Assembly (NCBI GenBank): GCA_963575645.1
Contig: OY754467.1
Location: forward strand, 39,553,108-39,617,107
Direction of reading: 5' to 3'
Source: Xanthostigma xanthostigma
Taxonomy: Eukaryota > Arthropoda > Insecta > Raphidioptera > Raphidiidae
DNA: 64,000 nucleotides
A program made the translations under genes and the position numbers. The notes beneath the pieces were generated by a model, which ran no database searches, was not told the DNA's origin, and saw nothing but the letters and a program-made list of their open reading frames with translations. Positions within the stretch are counted from its first letter, which is position 1. Every line of letters starts with the position of its first letter. This document shows, piece by piece, positions 45,535 through 59,150 of the stretch.

Positions 45535-45903
45535 TGAAAGCCGCTGCACAGGAGGCTAAATTCCTTGCTAGATTTGACTATTATAAGTTTACTAGGACTG
45601 GTTTTCTTGATTGCTGTTTCTGTGCTCGCTTCACACCGCGAGGCGTCTTTTCAAGCTTGTTTTGAGAGCAAAACGTGTATGTTGTCACACTCTGAGCAGA
45701 ATGACGCCACGTTGGTTTGTGGGCGTTTGTTCATGTCGGCCACGTCACGAGATACCTACTGTTTCCTAATTGGTTCTTGCTCGGAGCAGAGGACCTAGCA
45801 AGAAAAATAGCCACTGTTCCAATTTTAAAATTTATCTTGTGCCAGCAGAAGTCCAAATAGTGTTTGTAGCAGTGTTTCCACCTCGTGTGCGCAGCGGCCT
45901 TAA
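45535..45903 (+). mobile_element. Harbinger-like MITE (family H1)
   Basis: The left end AAAGCCGCTGCACAGGAGGC and right end CCTCGTGTGCGCAGCGGCCT are an inverted repeat. The core phrases ATTGGTTCTTGCTC and GAATGACGCCACGTTGG are shared with 39038-39487. Confidence 0.7.
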
Positions 45904-45949
45904 GTTTCACGTCTGCAATGTGTAGTGCAAACAACATATAACTTTGTCG

Positions 45950-47050
45950 TCGGCGGAACTGTGTAATTTTGTCCACTTACATTTTGCCCGAAAAGCCGGA
46001 CATATCTTTTTTAAAAGCCAAACATTACTTTTTAAAGCCGTACATCACATTTATAATAAAAAAAACTGTTAGGTTCATATTAAAGTTGTTTATTAATTAC
46101 CTTTTAATAAATAATCACAGTTTTGTTAAAAAATTAACATTTAATCCATTTTTTTCGACAAAAACAAAAAGATCTTTACTTAAAAAATAACAATTTAAAA
46201 CTATTGAAAAATATCAAAAAGTCTATAATAATAAATTATAAGTACACAGACCAAAAGCCTAAAAAAAGCCGTACACGTAAATATTTGGCCGGACACGACC
46301 GTAAAAAGCCGTCTAAAGCCGAACACCTGGCAACACTAAATCCAATAATAATTTATTTTTGCTTATTACAACAATTATTAAACTTGTTTATTTCCACAGC
46401 TTTTGAATAAAACTGGCTTTTACTGAAAATATGTTGATTCTAAAAAATGTTTTAACAAAAACAGTTAAAAACTTTTATTTTGTCAACAGAAGCATAATAT
46501 ATGAAATTTTAATAATTACTAAAATTACAGATCTTTTCTAGACCGTTTTTTCTAGGTACGATCAATAAATAGTAGGTACTAAGTGACTTCAGACAAGGAT
46601 ATAAGTTTTTTAAACCCTCTATACCAGTGTAAATAGGATATAAACAAACTTATTAAATTTAGTATTCAATTAATAATAGGTATATCCGGTGCCAAACGTT
46701 CAACATTGCGGTTTTAAACAGCTTTAAAATATTCATTAAAATACGTAAATTTAAACGGTACCTAGTGTGTTGTTGATATAAATATATATAATTGCTTAAA
46801 AATTATGCAAAATTATATTATTCACGTACATCTGTACTTATGTAATCTAATTATCTAAATAGTTAACATTGTAAAGATATTGTATAATTTAAATACGTAC
46901 AAATGCCATTTAAAATAAATATTTACTACCAGTCTAAAATGTGTTAGCTTTAGCTCACAGTTTTTGAATCTTTGATCACGACGTGGCATTTTCGTTCGCG
47001 TTGCAAGTTTTTACGGAAGCTTAGTGTCTTAACTGGTCAAAAAATAATTT
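45950..47050. other. AT-rich sequence; possible MITE with AAGCCGxAC motifs, no gene
   Basis: Positions 45990-46345 contain repeated AAGCCG(T/G)AC motifs and end near CACCTGGCAACACTA, reminiscent of a hAT MITE end. I found no matching left terminus. The rest holds nothing recognised. Confidence 0.3.
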
Positions 47051-47051
47051 T

Positions 47052-47490
47052 TCTTCATACCTCGATCGAAAGTACATACTTTCGGCATCAGTTGTAAGGC
47101 AGAAAGATTAACATTTACGCATTGATGAAATTACACGCACTGATGCGGGAAGTACGTGCGTTCGGGCGGCAGTAAAGAAAAAATCAACTGTTGTTTAGAT
47201 GTCGTTTCCATAGCAACGGTATTAAATTTTAGCTAATAGTCGCGAACAGCTGTCATTTGTGTTTTTACGTATAACCTCAAAGCTGATAGCTTACTTAGAA
47301 ATTATCTGTGTTTTTACGTAATTAATAAGTAATTAATTAATTAATGTATTTAATAAGCATACTTACGACCTATAGGTATGAAGAAAAATAGTATACATTA
47401 CACTGGCCGAAAGTTTGATAGCTTGCACTGCGCGTCATGAAGCACGAGGCTCCCTCGCAAGAATATCAAACTTTCAGCTCTTGTAGTGTA
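47052..47490. repeat. Transposon-like repeat related to the ends of the 2405-4295 palindrome
   Basis: The edge TTCATACCTCGATCGAAAGT with ACATACTTTCGG matches the right edge of the large inverted repeat. A hairpin with GAAAGTTTGATAG / CTATCAAACTTTC-like arms around TGCGCGTCATGA sits at about 47405-47480. Confidence 0.5.
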
Positions 47491-47593
47491 ATATTATTCT
47501 CTGGTGTCAGTTTACTAATGTTCTGTCTTAAATTTCGTAAAAATCGACTCAGCCGTCTTCGACGATAACATGTTCTTCCGTCAGATCATCAAT

Positions 47594-48064
47594 ACAGGGT
47601 GAGTTTTAAGTTGATGCTTTTTTTTTACAGCGTGTAAAAATCAAATAGACGAGCAAATATTTCAAATAGTTTTTTATCAAAACTCAAAAATAAGAGAGAA
47701 ACAGCCTTTCGAAGTTTAAATAAATTTTATTAAATTTTCTTTAATTTTGAGGTCGGTCCTGGGGTTATATTATGTCACTATGGAAATATGTTATTATTAT
47801 CAAAAATAATTGAGGCACACACAATTCTCTCAAAAACAGAACAATACACATACTTGATAATAACAACTTATTTCCATAGTGACATAATATAACCCCAGGA
47901 CCGACCTCAAAATTAAAGAAAATTTAATAAAATTTATTTAAACTTCGAAAGGCTGTTTCTCTTTTATTTTTGAGTTTTGATAAAAAAATTATTTGAAATA
48001 TTTGCTCGTCTATTTGATTTTTACACGCTGTAAAAAAAAGCATCAACATAAAACTCATCCTGTA
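47594..48064. repeat. Foldback element, about 470 bp
   Basis: TACAGGGTGAGTTTTAAGTTG at the left mirrors CAACATAAAACTCATCCTGTA at the right. Long arms converge on a turn near 47830. Inner arms carry AGGTCGGTCCTGGGGTTATA and its complement. Confidence 0.88.
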
Positions 48065-48099
48065 TATAACGAATACTTACCTTAATATTAATATTATTA

Positions 48100-50890
48100 A
48101 TTATTTTTATTATAAATACATATCTTACTGTAAATGTTAAATGTACTTACCTTTTAAAATTTATATTTAGTAGTGCTAATAACCCCAGGGTTGAAGCACA
48201 TAATTGTTTGTTTTGTTTTGTCACAATAAAAAAAAAATACTCTAGGTCCTAGATAATAAAATAATTAAAAATTTTCAGCAACGTGTTTTTATAGTAGTGA
48301 TATATTGCGTACTAGTGCGGTAGAGTAAAACGATTTTTTTTTATAAATAATGTTTGTTTCAAAGTGAACTGTCAAAAGTTTTGAAAATTAAGTGAAAATC
48401 AGCTATTTATAATAGCATAATATTACTAAAGCTTGCGTGACTTACAATTCGCTGGTACTTGTAACTTATTATAAAAACTCTTACCTATAGAGTTTTAATT
48501 TTTTTTTGTACGAAATCCACATTGTCTTCTTATAAAGGTAAAGGACTTCAATTATGTATATTATATTTTATACAATCAGTAAACGTTTCGTCTACAAATT
48601 GTGAGTAAAATTGAGGACGAAACGGTGACTGATCAAGTAAAAAATAAAATTCAGAAGTGTCTTTTTGAACTATAATATTCAAAATTTTCTTTTATGTTAT
48701 TGACAAGCTTGCACCAAGCGGTTAAAATGGCGGAAAACATATTTTAGTTATAACTAATTATAATTTGACGTTATTGTTATTTGTATAATATTAATATGCG
48801 ATGTGAACAGCGCGTTTAATTTTTTGCAAATTCTGCACATGCCAATGACAGGATATGCTTTTACATTGTCCAATAATTTTTATAAATTCTTCATGATAAT
48901 ACTTTTTTCTCACTAAGGAAGCGGAAAATTTCTGTCTGCTTGCAAAAACTGGCCCCATCTATTTATATTTTTTTCTTCGGTAGAATCTCCCCCCACTTGG
49001 AATTACCAATAAGCCTAGTAGGCCGGGGGTCTATAGAACTGCAGATTTCAAATAGCGGTAGATTTGGGAGATTTTACGCCTCAAAAGGTGGAAGATTTTA
49101 TATTTATAGGCTGTGTGCACGAAGCCTACTAGCGCCGCTAGTGGGTAATAGAGAATTATTGAACTCACTTTTTATGGAAATCGCGACATGTTTCTAAGGT
49201 GATAAGTCAAAAACTTTAGTTGGCCATGATGTATAAAAAAATGTATAATACGAAAAACTAATGTCCATTTGTTTACAATGGTCTTTATTTTACTTAAATC
49301 GCTATCAGCGCAACAGCCCGGAACACGACAAGCATTTCCAAATCGCGTAGTTTTCCTATGTTTTTTTTGTAATTAAAAAACTTCATAAAATTATAACTAT
49401 TTTCACTTTTAATAAATGTTGCTCACTAACATAGGGATAATTTGAGCTTGAAGTTTCCCCTAGTGCTCACCACAAACGTTCGCATCAAAAAATTTGTAAC
49501 TCCGCCTCCCTGCACATAGCCCATAGTTGCTTCATATCATTATGCACGAGATATATTATTATGTTATTTTTGGCACTTACCACCTATAAAATTTGTGCTT
49601 TTCACTCCATTTTCAACATCTTTGACAGTTTACTTTTAAAAAAAAGGTCCTTTCTAATAGTATACATTAAAAAAAAAAACAACTGACAAACAGTGATTTA
49701 CTATCGAATTAATACAGGGTGACATTTGTTTTACTTTACCGCACTAGTGCGTAATGAGTCACTTTACATGTCTGTATGCATGCATGTAAAGCAACTATTT
49801 TATAGGGGACTAGTGCAAGAAATTATTAGCCCATTTTTAAGTACGATATTTTCTTAATGGTTCTTAATTTTGTAGCTTATTGCGCCAAACCTCAAATCTG
49901 TCCCTGCCTCCCCACGTGTAATTTAGGTACGTTTACACTACACACAACAGAAGTGAAACTTATAGCCACACGAGTCATTACAAATACACGAATATATATA
50001 AATGCATAAAAACATTACAAACACACTGATTTTCGAGACAAGCGTGGTGGGGATCTGGTCGCGGTGGCTGTACATGCGCACACACATTGATAACAACGTG
50101 GCGGTGCAACGTTTCGTACAATCTTTTCACACGTTCAGCTTTATAAATCCAGTTTACTCTACCGTCCGTAAAGAACTATAGCATTTCAAAAAGGTCTATA
50201 TGGTTATAGTAATTGAAAATATGACGCAGTGCGGTAATTCTACATAATTTAATAGTTATGAGTTAGTATAAATAAAACATGGTCAGTGCTCACTGTTCAG
50301 TAAAATGGGTCACGTGAGATTGACTGACTGGTTCTACCCCGCTTACAAACATTAATTGTCCATAAAATTATATTATAATTGATTTAAAAGATTTTCACGT
50401 TGTGGTAGGTCTTTAAAATGCACGTTAATTTAATTATACGTGTGCAGATATATTATATACAAGCTAATTAGAGTAGGCTCTGCTTTTAAAAACGGCATGT
50501 TTCAAAGGTTTATGTCTACAATTCGGGTTCTGCTCACTAGGCGGCCATAACAGTGCAACTGGTTAAGCTGCCATGTGGTGTCTCTACATTGCGAACAAAG
50601 CAACCCGAAAACAAACAGGAACCAGTTTCAAAAAATCAGTTTTACGGCAAAAGTTGATATCATTTATAAATTATGCTGAAAGTCGCTAAAATTACTACTT
50701 TTACGTTAAAAACATCTATTTTATAGTATACTATAAATAGTTGATTTTTTCTTAAAATGTATTTTTTCGTATTTCAATAATTTTTATTTTTAATCATTAT
50801 AAAATAAGTTATTTAAAAAAAAAAGAAAAGCGAGTGTGCTTTAGACCACTCGACTGAAGTAAAACTTCTAATTCCTGCCATATATGATAT
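48100..50890. other. AT-rich sequence, no gene supported
   Basis: An 85-codon frame at 48940-49197 shows no recognised domain. A segment near 48990-49150 (CCTAGTAGGCC and GCCTACTAGCG) is an imperfect inverted pair. I see no exon with conserved protein features. Confidence 0.35.
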
Positions 50891-50898
50891 AGATATAC

Positions 50899-51328
50899 TT
50901 AAAAGTATTCGTCCCTGCAAATATCCCCTGCACCCTTCATCTCAAATCTTTTCCCCTCGCCTAAAAACGGTTCGCGCTCTCCCGACGCTATTTTTAAAGC
51001 TAGAGGGTTCTGGTAAACGCCAAATGAAAGACAAAGAATCAGACTACAGATCCTTTTGGGCGAATTTTTTGAAAAAAAATCCTGAAAAAACTTACAACCT
51101 TTTGAAAAAAATAATAAGTTACGTAATATTTCACACGTAGGCGAAACTGTTTTTCAAAAAATTCGCCTGAAGGATCTGTAGTCTGATTCTTTGTCTTTCA
51201 TTTGGCGTTTACCAGAACCCTCTAGCTTTAAAAATAGCGTCGGGAGAGCGCGAACCGTTTTTAGGCGAGGGGAAAAGATTTGAGATGAAGGGTGCAGGGG
51301 GGTATTTGCAGGGACGAATACTCTTAAT
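50899..51328. repeat. Foldback element, about 430 bp
   Basis: TTAAAAGTATTCGTCCCTGC on the left mirrors GCAGGGACGAATACTCTTAA on the right. Long matching arms include CTCTAGCTTTAAAAATAGCG, with a turn near 51100. Confidence 0.9.
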
Positions 51329-51399
51329 AATAATATATAATAATGACACAATAATATTCGATAATCTATCACCATATTTTGATTAGACATCCTGATTTA

Positions 51400-52460
51400 A
51401 TGACACAATATAACCTCACTCTGTAGCACATAATATCTACAAAGACGAAATATTTAATATATAATTTTTTATTAATTAATAAGCAAAATATGTATGTATA
51501 TTATATATATTTATTAGCATAATTTATAACACATTTAAAAGGATTTATTAACTAACCTACATTATTTCCCGTTACAAAATGCAGCAAAATTCGATGAAAT
51601 GTATTTTTGATACAAAAGCAATTGTTTTCATTTTAAACGTAAAATATTTGTCCAAAAATAAAAAAAGAATTTTGATTAATGCTCCGCCTTTATTGCACGC
51701 ACTAACTTATATCTCCCTCTCAACTTCCAATATACGAAACGTAACTTTCTCTCTTACTATAACTTACATCTCCCTCTCAACTACCGTTCGCCTCGTCCGA
51801 TGATGCACTTCCATAAACGCTTTCGTCAGGCATTTACCAGCTTACTCCCTAAGTCAAGCGTGCCTAAAGAAGTTTTACTTAAAAAAAACACAAATTTGCG
51901 GGGATCGTACGCGCAGATAGGACATATTGGTCTGGGAGCCGCCACTGGCCGCAATGTGAAACAGGCGCATATGACTCGTGTTTAACTGAAAGCGAACCAA
52001 GCAGTTCCAATGTTTGACACTTTAACAGCCGTAACAAAGTTGGCCAGCCCAATCGACTAAAAGCCGGGTGAGAGACGCTTCATATAGGTACAGGGCATTT
52101 GCTGGAAGCTGAGACACTCTTAAAGTTTAAATGTATTCTGAAGTGGCCGTTATATATTGATAATCCCTCTTGCGTCATCAACTTTCTTATTGTCACTCAT
52201 CAAACGATCAAAAATCGGTCAAGTACTCTACGTTTGTACATAGATGGTTTCATACTTGTTAAGTTGTTATATTATGTGTATCTCCCGAATTTCTGGAGCG
52301 GTTTTTGTGAGAAATACTATTGGATACCTATACCTATGTTTCTTATCGACTCATTGCACAAGCAATGTTATAAGAGTCTATAATTTTTTGTAGAATTATT
52401 AAAAACGTGAATCTAAACGGTGCCTGGTAACAGTGAATAATTCTTGTATACTACTAGATA
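51400..52460. other. AT-rich sequence, no gene supported
   Basis: Includes a CATCTCCCTCTCAACT-type direct repeat (near 51710 and 51768). Short frames present here (51800-51985 and 52099-52383) have no recognisable features. Confidence 0.35.
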
Positions 52461-53170
52461 CAAAAAACTTCCAGCCAATTGGGCGATTGGACCATTCCGA
52501 CTTCAAAAATATTAACATTTGATTTAGTATAATAAAGAAAATAGAATGACTAGTAGTCAATATATTTGCTATTCGTTGCCATGGTTACCTACATAATATG
52601 TTCCACGTCATGTGAAAATTAATCAAAGTATGCTTAAATAGTTTATTCCCGACAGATGTACAAAACAAAAGACAGCTGATTTTTTTTATTTTCAAAATAT
52701 TTCCGAAACTATAAAATTTAGAAAAAAAAATTTTAACGAAAGTTTCTTGAAAAAATTAATAGAATAATAAGCTGCTGTGAAAAGTATACCATTATTATAT
52801 AAAAAAACATACCGTTATAGCATATATATATCTTCTGCGCACGCGTCGATTTTCCCCAAAAACATATTTGCATATCAAACATCCTCCCAAAATTTAGTTT
52901 CAATCCGTTCATCCGTTTGACCTGTATCCGTGCTCACAGACTAACAGACGCACAGAGTTTTTCCAAAAATATGTTTCTTGGATTCGGAGGACCTCAAAAC
53001 GAAAAGATATTGTAAAATTTTGAAAAGTGATTTTTGACCTAAACTAGTACCATTGTGGGTTGGAATGGTAAAAGTTTAAATAGTTTTTAACTATCGGTAA
53101 CTGCTGAGGTATATGTTTTTTTATATTTTAAACCCAACCGGAAGTGTTCAGTGAACATTGTACATGCATT
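52460..53170 (-). repeat. R4 dispersed repeat, long copy, minus orientation, ending in an R2 fragment
   Basis: It runs from CCAGCCAATTGGGCGATTGG through GGTTACCTACATAATATG and CATCCTCCCAAAATTTAG to GATCGGAGG-type sequence near 52985. It mirrors 59500-60125 almost throughout. Positions 53090-53170 match R2 in reverse. Confidence 0.75.
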
Positions 53171-53179
53171 TTTTACAAC

Positions 53180-54640
53180 TGCAACATATTTTTTTTTAAT
53201 TTTTGAAATGTCCATTTTGAACCTTTCATTCGACACCCTACTCGATGGCACTGAACTTTTTTCACAAGCTGTTACCTCCCGATTATTACCCGTAATTATC
53301 CGAATTATTTATTCACCACATGATTGGATCATAACAAGTTTGAACTATGCCAAATTTCCAATCTCTAGCGTATACAATTTGTGACCGAAGTGACACCGTA
53401 AGTGTTCCGTTGTTCCAATTTTGGTACGAAACACTAAAAACGGGCAGATTCGATTTTGATAAAACTTGAAATACTATTATATTGTAGAAGAATCTGCGAT
53501 CAAAAATTCACGTTGGTTTTCGATTCTATGGAAAATTTTGGGAATTATCTCTGCGCACAACTTTTGATTTGAAATTAAAGATTAAAAATAATTATTTTTA
53601 TTATTTTAAATGCTTCCGTAATTGTACAAATTTCCTCGTTCTTCAAATAAGCTGTGATTACCTTGAAACATGCAAATATAATAATAAAATGTACCTATTT
53701 TCTATATCTTTTTGTTTCAGGTAAGAATAGAATTTCAAATTCAGTACCTATATTAATACACTGTAAGTACGAAACAAACTATAGATTATCAATTTTCTAT
53801 TTATTCAATTGTTACCGAATCTAAGCGACAAACACTTCCATTTTCAAAAATGGTTAAAAGAATCGAGCACTTTCTAAAGTGCTTAAAAAAAATTAAGCAT
53901 TGAGCATTATAAAATAACTTCTTAAATCTTAACTTCCAAAGTTGTGATAAATTTTAGGCATGAACAATATTTCTAATTCAAATCTTTGATTAACGTCTGA
54001 ATAGAACTCTTCAAGTAAATAAAATTGTCGACCAATTTTTCTCAGACCATACGATATATTGACAAAAAATAATAAAAATACAAATCTAATTGATGGGAAA
54101 CTTTAACAAATTAACAAACAAGAAATTGATCTTTAACATCAAACGAAATAAGAATTATAAAGGATAGATGAAATATATTTTATCAATCTTTGAAAGCGGT
54201 TATTAAACATTTAAAATGCCTATTAAGCATTCTTAATGCTTAATAAGCTTATTTAATACTTATTTATAATGCTTACTAAGTAGCAAGTCTTTATGCAAGT
54301 GCTCTAAGCATCAAGTTGCGAACATCTATTTTAGAAAATGCTTTAAGCATTATTAACACAAGCGTTAAGTGCTCAGCAAGTCTCCAATTCGCATATTATC
54401 TGAGAACTGATAAAAGTACCAAACTGGAGTTTCAATGTATATTACGTATTAAAACATAAAAAAATGAATTATTGATACTGTATCCAGTTAATCCTGGCAT
54501 AGTTGATGGTCTTAACAAAAGTATAAAGTTCTCTTCTTATAAGCATAGTGTATAGCCAGTGTCTTAACGGGTTATATTACGACAGAAAGGGGCGTGTTTA
54601 AAACGAGCGCTAGCAAATTTCAAGGCAATAACTGTAAATA
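53180..54640. other. AT-rich sequence, no gene supported
   Basis: Includes an R2-like fragment near 53950-54050 and low-complexity AAGCATTNTAATGCTTA-type repeats near 54190-54370. No coding exon is recognised. Confidence 0.35.
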
Positions 54641-54644
54641 ATTA

Positions 54645-54980
54645 TATATCTTTTCTTTATATATAAAAAAGCTCGTGTCACGATGTTCGCCCGCGCTAAT
54701 CTTCGAAAGCACTGAACCGATTTTAATGAAATTTTGTAAATGTGTCTTGCTTGGTCTAATTTAGGTACGCTATAGGATAGTTTTTAATTTTTTTTATTGC
54801 AAGAAACAGACAGAGAAAGAGAGACTATCCTTATATATAAAGTATATCTATATCGTATCACGATTTTCGTCCGCGCTAATTTCCGAAACCACTGAACCGA
54901 TTTTAATAAAATTTTGAAAATGTGCCTTGCTCGGTCCAACTCACAGTATAGGATAGTTTTTATAATATTTTGTATAAAAT
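54645..54980 (+). repeat. Two direct copies of an insect retroposon-like repeat (about 165 bp each)
   Basis: Both copies contain CCGCGCTAAT, CACTGAACCGATTTTAAT and TATAGGATAGTTTTT in the same order (54660-54795 and 54830-54965). Confidence 0.7.
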
Positions 54981-55298
54981 TTGTAAAAAAAACTGTTTTA
55001 GTAACATGTAGCGTCATCTGATAGATTTTTTTTTATTTTGAGTAATAAATGCTTTGGCAAAATCCATTTGCATAACAAAAAAAAAACAATATATACATGT
55101 GTAATTAGTGTAATTACAAATTGTATGCAGATATAATATATAATGTATTACTCTATATACTCAGATATAATATATAATGTATTACTCTATATACTGACAG
55201 AATTTGTTCAAAGCTATTAGTTAAAAACGCCGGACCGTAAACGAAATTCATTATTATTATATCTATCCCACCCGGGTGAAACTGGGCCGGGCGGCTAT

Positions 55299-55788
55299 AT
55301 ACAGGGTGTCCCATTAAGAATGGGACATAGAACAACCGCAGATTCTCCAATTCAAAATAATACGATTAACCGAAATATGCTTAGATAAAATGTTACTCCT
55401 TTCCGAAATACGGGGTGTTGAAGTTGAAAACTGAAAAATTATTAATGTCCATAATTTTTTTAATACACCGTATAATTTTACTCAAATCGTCACACTTGTT
55501 AAATATCATAAAATGCACCTAACAATAAAAAATTAGTTCAGTACGCTCTACCAGTGGCGTACGGCAGGAGTAAGTAATGCTTGTACCCCTTCTAAATGTT
55601 CCGCCGCTGTCTAAATTTTAATTTTGACTATAATTTTAATTTTTTTGATATTTTCTAAGTCAATAATGTACACTTGTTAGTTTGTTGTAAAGTCATTGGT
55701 TTTTGAGATATTCGCAGTTTTTTTAAGACAAAATTGGAGAATCTGCGGTTGTTCTATGTCCCATTCATAATGGGACACCCGTATATAT
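55299..55788. mobile_element. Element with long inverted ends, related to the copy C intron palindrome
   Basis: ACAGGGTGTCCCATTAAGAA plus TGGGACATAGAACAACCGC on the left mirrors the right end TAATGGGACACCCGTAT. It shares the GGGTGTCCCATT terminus with 21369-21991. Confidence 0.8.
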
Positions 55789-55799
55789 CTAGTGTACAA

Positions 55800-56990
55800 A
55801 TTTCATCAAGTATTGTTGAACCGAGATACTAAAACAAAAAATTATAAAATAAAAATTGAATTAGCCTATCACCGATTTTTCTCATTATAATATATTATGT
55901 TAAATTTAGTAATAAAATTTTAGTAGTGTTGTCCAGCAGATTTTTGTATGAGCTTAGGACTGTCCGTGAATACGGTTACTGAAAAGTTACTTAAAACCTT
56001 ATAGCCTAAACTGAAATAAAATACAAGATTTATAACAAAATTTATGGTTATGTTAATTATATTATATATATTCGAAGTTCTATAATCATCTTAAGACGAG
56101 AATAATATAATGATTCGATATTTTATTGTTTTGTTTTAAGTACCAATTACAGAAATAAAAAAAAAATATCCCTTAAAAACCCAAGCTAGCTTCGTCCGAA
56201 TTTGTAGATTGCCACCGTTTTTCGTCGACTTCGTTGCAAAATCGATCTCAACGAAAAGCGCTTTTATTTTAACTCGATAATATATAGCCTATGCCCTATG
56301 CCCATAGTGAAGGCACATTCTAAGTATTGGTGAAAAGTTTTTTGAAATCGGATGAGTAGTTCGGAGATTACCTCTTACCTCTTCTGCAAAATGCATGTCT
56401 CACAATTTTTTATTAATGTTCTTCACTGAAGTTTTGAGTTAAAAAATCGCGCGCTAAATAAAATACGGAATAGTTTTTTCTATATTAGACACGTCAATAT
56501 ATTAAGCATATAATATGAGATATTTATATTATATATTCTAAATATCGTAAATCTTTTCATGTTTTTATGCGTTTTGAAAAAATGCAATTTTTAAGGCACT
56601 AAGTGTTTTTCGCCCGTTCTTTTATTAACCGAGCTTTTAGAAAAAGTCATTCTGAATAGATTCCGACCATCCGCAACCTTGTATCACTTTTAGTTTCAGA
56701 GATATGGGCATTTGTTTATATTCAAATCTTTGATTAACGTTAATGTATTAATTATATTTTTTGTTAATATATTGTCTGAATAATTGGTCGATAATTTTAT
56801 TTATTTGTTTATATTATTTGAGAAAAACTTATAAGAGCCATAACTTCTAAACGACTAATTATACGGAGGTGAGAGTGGTCGGAATCGATTCAGCGCGATT
56901 TTTTCTATAAGAATAACCTCAGTTGTAAATCGTGTATAAACAATATGTACAACTCACAGCCCACAGGAACATTTCAAATTCAAAAATTGA
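55800..56990. other. AT-rich sequence, no gene seen
   Basis: Contains retroposon-like CCAAGCTAGCTTCGTCCG near 56181 and an R2-like TCAAATCTTTGATTAACG near 56723. Nothing coding is recognised. Confidence 0.35.
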
Positions 56991-57420
56991 TTGAACTCGA
57001 GCGGTGATGCGGATAACGGCTAAAATATTATGATATTTGCTATTTGTTTGCATGGTCATCTACATTATATTATGTTATCACGTCATGTAAAAATTAACCA
57101 AAATATGCTTGTTAGCTACCTAATTTCTTTTTGACAGAAACAAAAAAAAAAAACACTGGATTTTTTTATTTATAAAATATTTCCGAAATTAAAAAGTTTA
57201 GAAAAAAATTTTTAACAAATCTTTCTTGTAAAAATAAATAGAATAATAAACCCTCTTGGAAAATATTATTATATAAAAACGTTATATGTCTCTTTTGCGC
57301 ATGCGCCGATTCTCCCCAAAAACAATAGAGCTGTATTACAAACATCCTTCTAAAATTTGGTTTTAATCCGCTCATTTGTTTGACCTGTATCGTGTTCACA
57401 GCCGCACGGACTTTTTCCAA
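56990..57420 (-). repeat. R4 dispersed repeat, minus orientation
   Basis: Contains TCTTTTGCGCATGCGCCGAT and CATCCTTCTAAAATTTGG, followed by GATCTGT-like tail sequence. It aligns with the other R4 copies. Confidence 0.65.
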
Positions 57421-58034
57421 AAATTTGTTTTTGAATTCAGAGGATCTCTAAACGGAAAAAATGGTTAAAATTGAAACAGTAAATTTTGAGCTTAATTATT
57501 ACCATTCATTGTGGAGAGAATGGTAAAAAATACTCTGATCAATTCAAGAATCTCGTACCGTATACTGCATACTGCGTCTTTCAACGTGATGTTAAAACAT
57601 TTTCAAGTCCAAAAACGAACAAGAATAAATAGAAACTAAGTACAAAAAGTTTCCGTGTGGTTGCCTCAAGACAAGTCTAAAATTCTGAAGCTGATTTACT
57701 GAATACAACTTGCGTAACAACATTTTTGTTCTTACATTTTGCATGCGATTATAATACCAGCTAAATTATATGATGTAGGTATTTCTCGCTAAATGGGAGC
57801 CGTCCAAATTTTGTTTTTTTGTTAGACTCCCTTAATAGATTATTAAATAACTTTTCGAAAGCTTTGATGTGAAACATCTACTGGCGCATTTGGATGGGAG
57901 TAAAAACGTGCCAATGGCACGTGTTACGCTAATCTTGTTACGTTTAATTTAGTTTCCAGAATTTCGTTAGATGGCAGCACGTAACGCTTGCTGTGTTTAT
58001 GCTTTGGATTAAACATGGCTTTAGCTGAAGGCGA

Positions 58035-58390
58035 CACATAACTGACTAGCGGTCCCATCCTGGTGCAAAAGAACGAATGTTGGGAGGAGGGACATGAGTA
58101 GGCGCGTTTATCTTAGTTTACCAAGATGAATGTTCAAATTTCATGAAGATCGGAGTTACCGTTCAAAAGTTTTTGTCGGACGGACAAATTTTGAGTTTCA
58201 TTTTTCATTGATGCTCCGCTCCTATTGGTCGTAGCATGATATTATTTAGCCTATAGCCTTCCTTGATAAATAGACTATCCAACAAAAAACAATTTTTCAA
58301 TTCGAACCAGTAGTTCCTGAGATTAGCGCGTTCAACCAAACAAACAAACTCAGCTTTATATATCAGTAAAGATATAGAAGATAGGTACAA
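58035..58390 (+). repeat. RTE/SINE-like retroposon fragment
   Basis: Runs from GACTAGCGGTCCCATCC to the tail CTCAGCTTTATATATCAGTA. The second copy at 61895-62250 shares GATCGGAGTTACCGTTCAAA and CCAGTAGTTCCTGAGAT. The tail is typical of widespread insect RTE-type retroposons. No reverse transcriptase is encoded here. Confidence 0.55.
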
Positions 58391-59150
58391 AAAATTTAAA
58401 CAGAAAAAAGTGATGAAAACTGAAAATTCCCTCTAGGAATCTTTAAAACTGTTTAATTACGGACTAAGTTACGATTTTATTTATTTGAATTAATTGAGTT
58501 AACGTCTGTATAATTCATTAAAAAAACAACTCTCACAGTACATGGATTTTGTAATCCGGACAACCATACCATATTATATGTAAAATATATTATATAATCA
58601 AACTCTTCAGCTTTATATATTAGTATAGACTTATAGATAGATAACAAGGTGAAATTTAGTTATTAGTATTTCGCTAGATGACAGTGCCTAATGCTTGCTG
58701 TGTGTATGCGTTGGATTATATCTAAGCTTTTGTTAAAGGCGACAGCTATGTAACGGCGGCAAAATATAGTTACTAGAATTTCGCTTATGATTCACATCTG
58801 GCAGGCATCCCACCCACGAAGGCTCACATTTTTTTCTGTAATATAAAATTAATCTTTTTCCAAATTTTGCGGAACTCTTTCCACGCGAGTTCGGCTCGCA
58901 CTTGACCGGTTTTTTACTAGATACATTTTCTTACCAATCGGGAATATTGTAGAATCGATGAGTTTAGTCAGTCGGGGTGTTCGGTTATAGTAAACAGACT
59001 GACTCAACGTGTACAAAAAACGATAGCATCTCGTTTGTTGAGTTCCATAGACTTAGAGAATGGACTGCGCATTCTCAGTATCAGCAATGTACTGAAAATG
59101 TTCACTATTGCTTGAACGAATTGAAATGAGGTAGCCACTTCTAAGAAAGT
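58391..59150. other. AT-rich intergenic sequence, no gene seen
   Basis: A further retroposon-like tail near 58600-58640 is the only recognisable landmark. Confidence 0.35.

Noticed and set aside
48940-49197. 85-codon frame as a possible gene
   Set aside because: No recognisable protein features, and part of it overlaps an imperfect inverted repeat.
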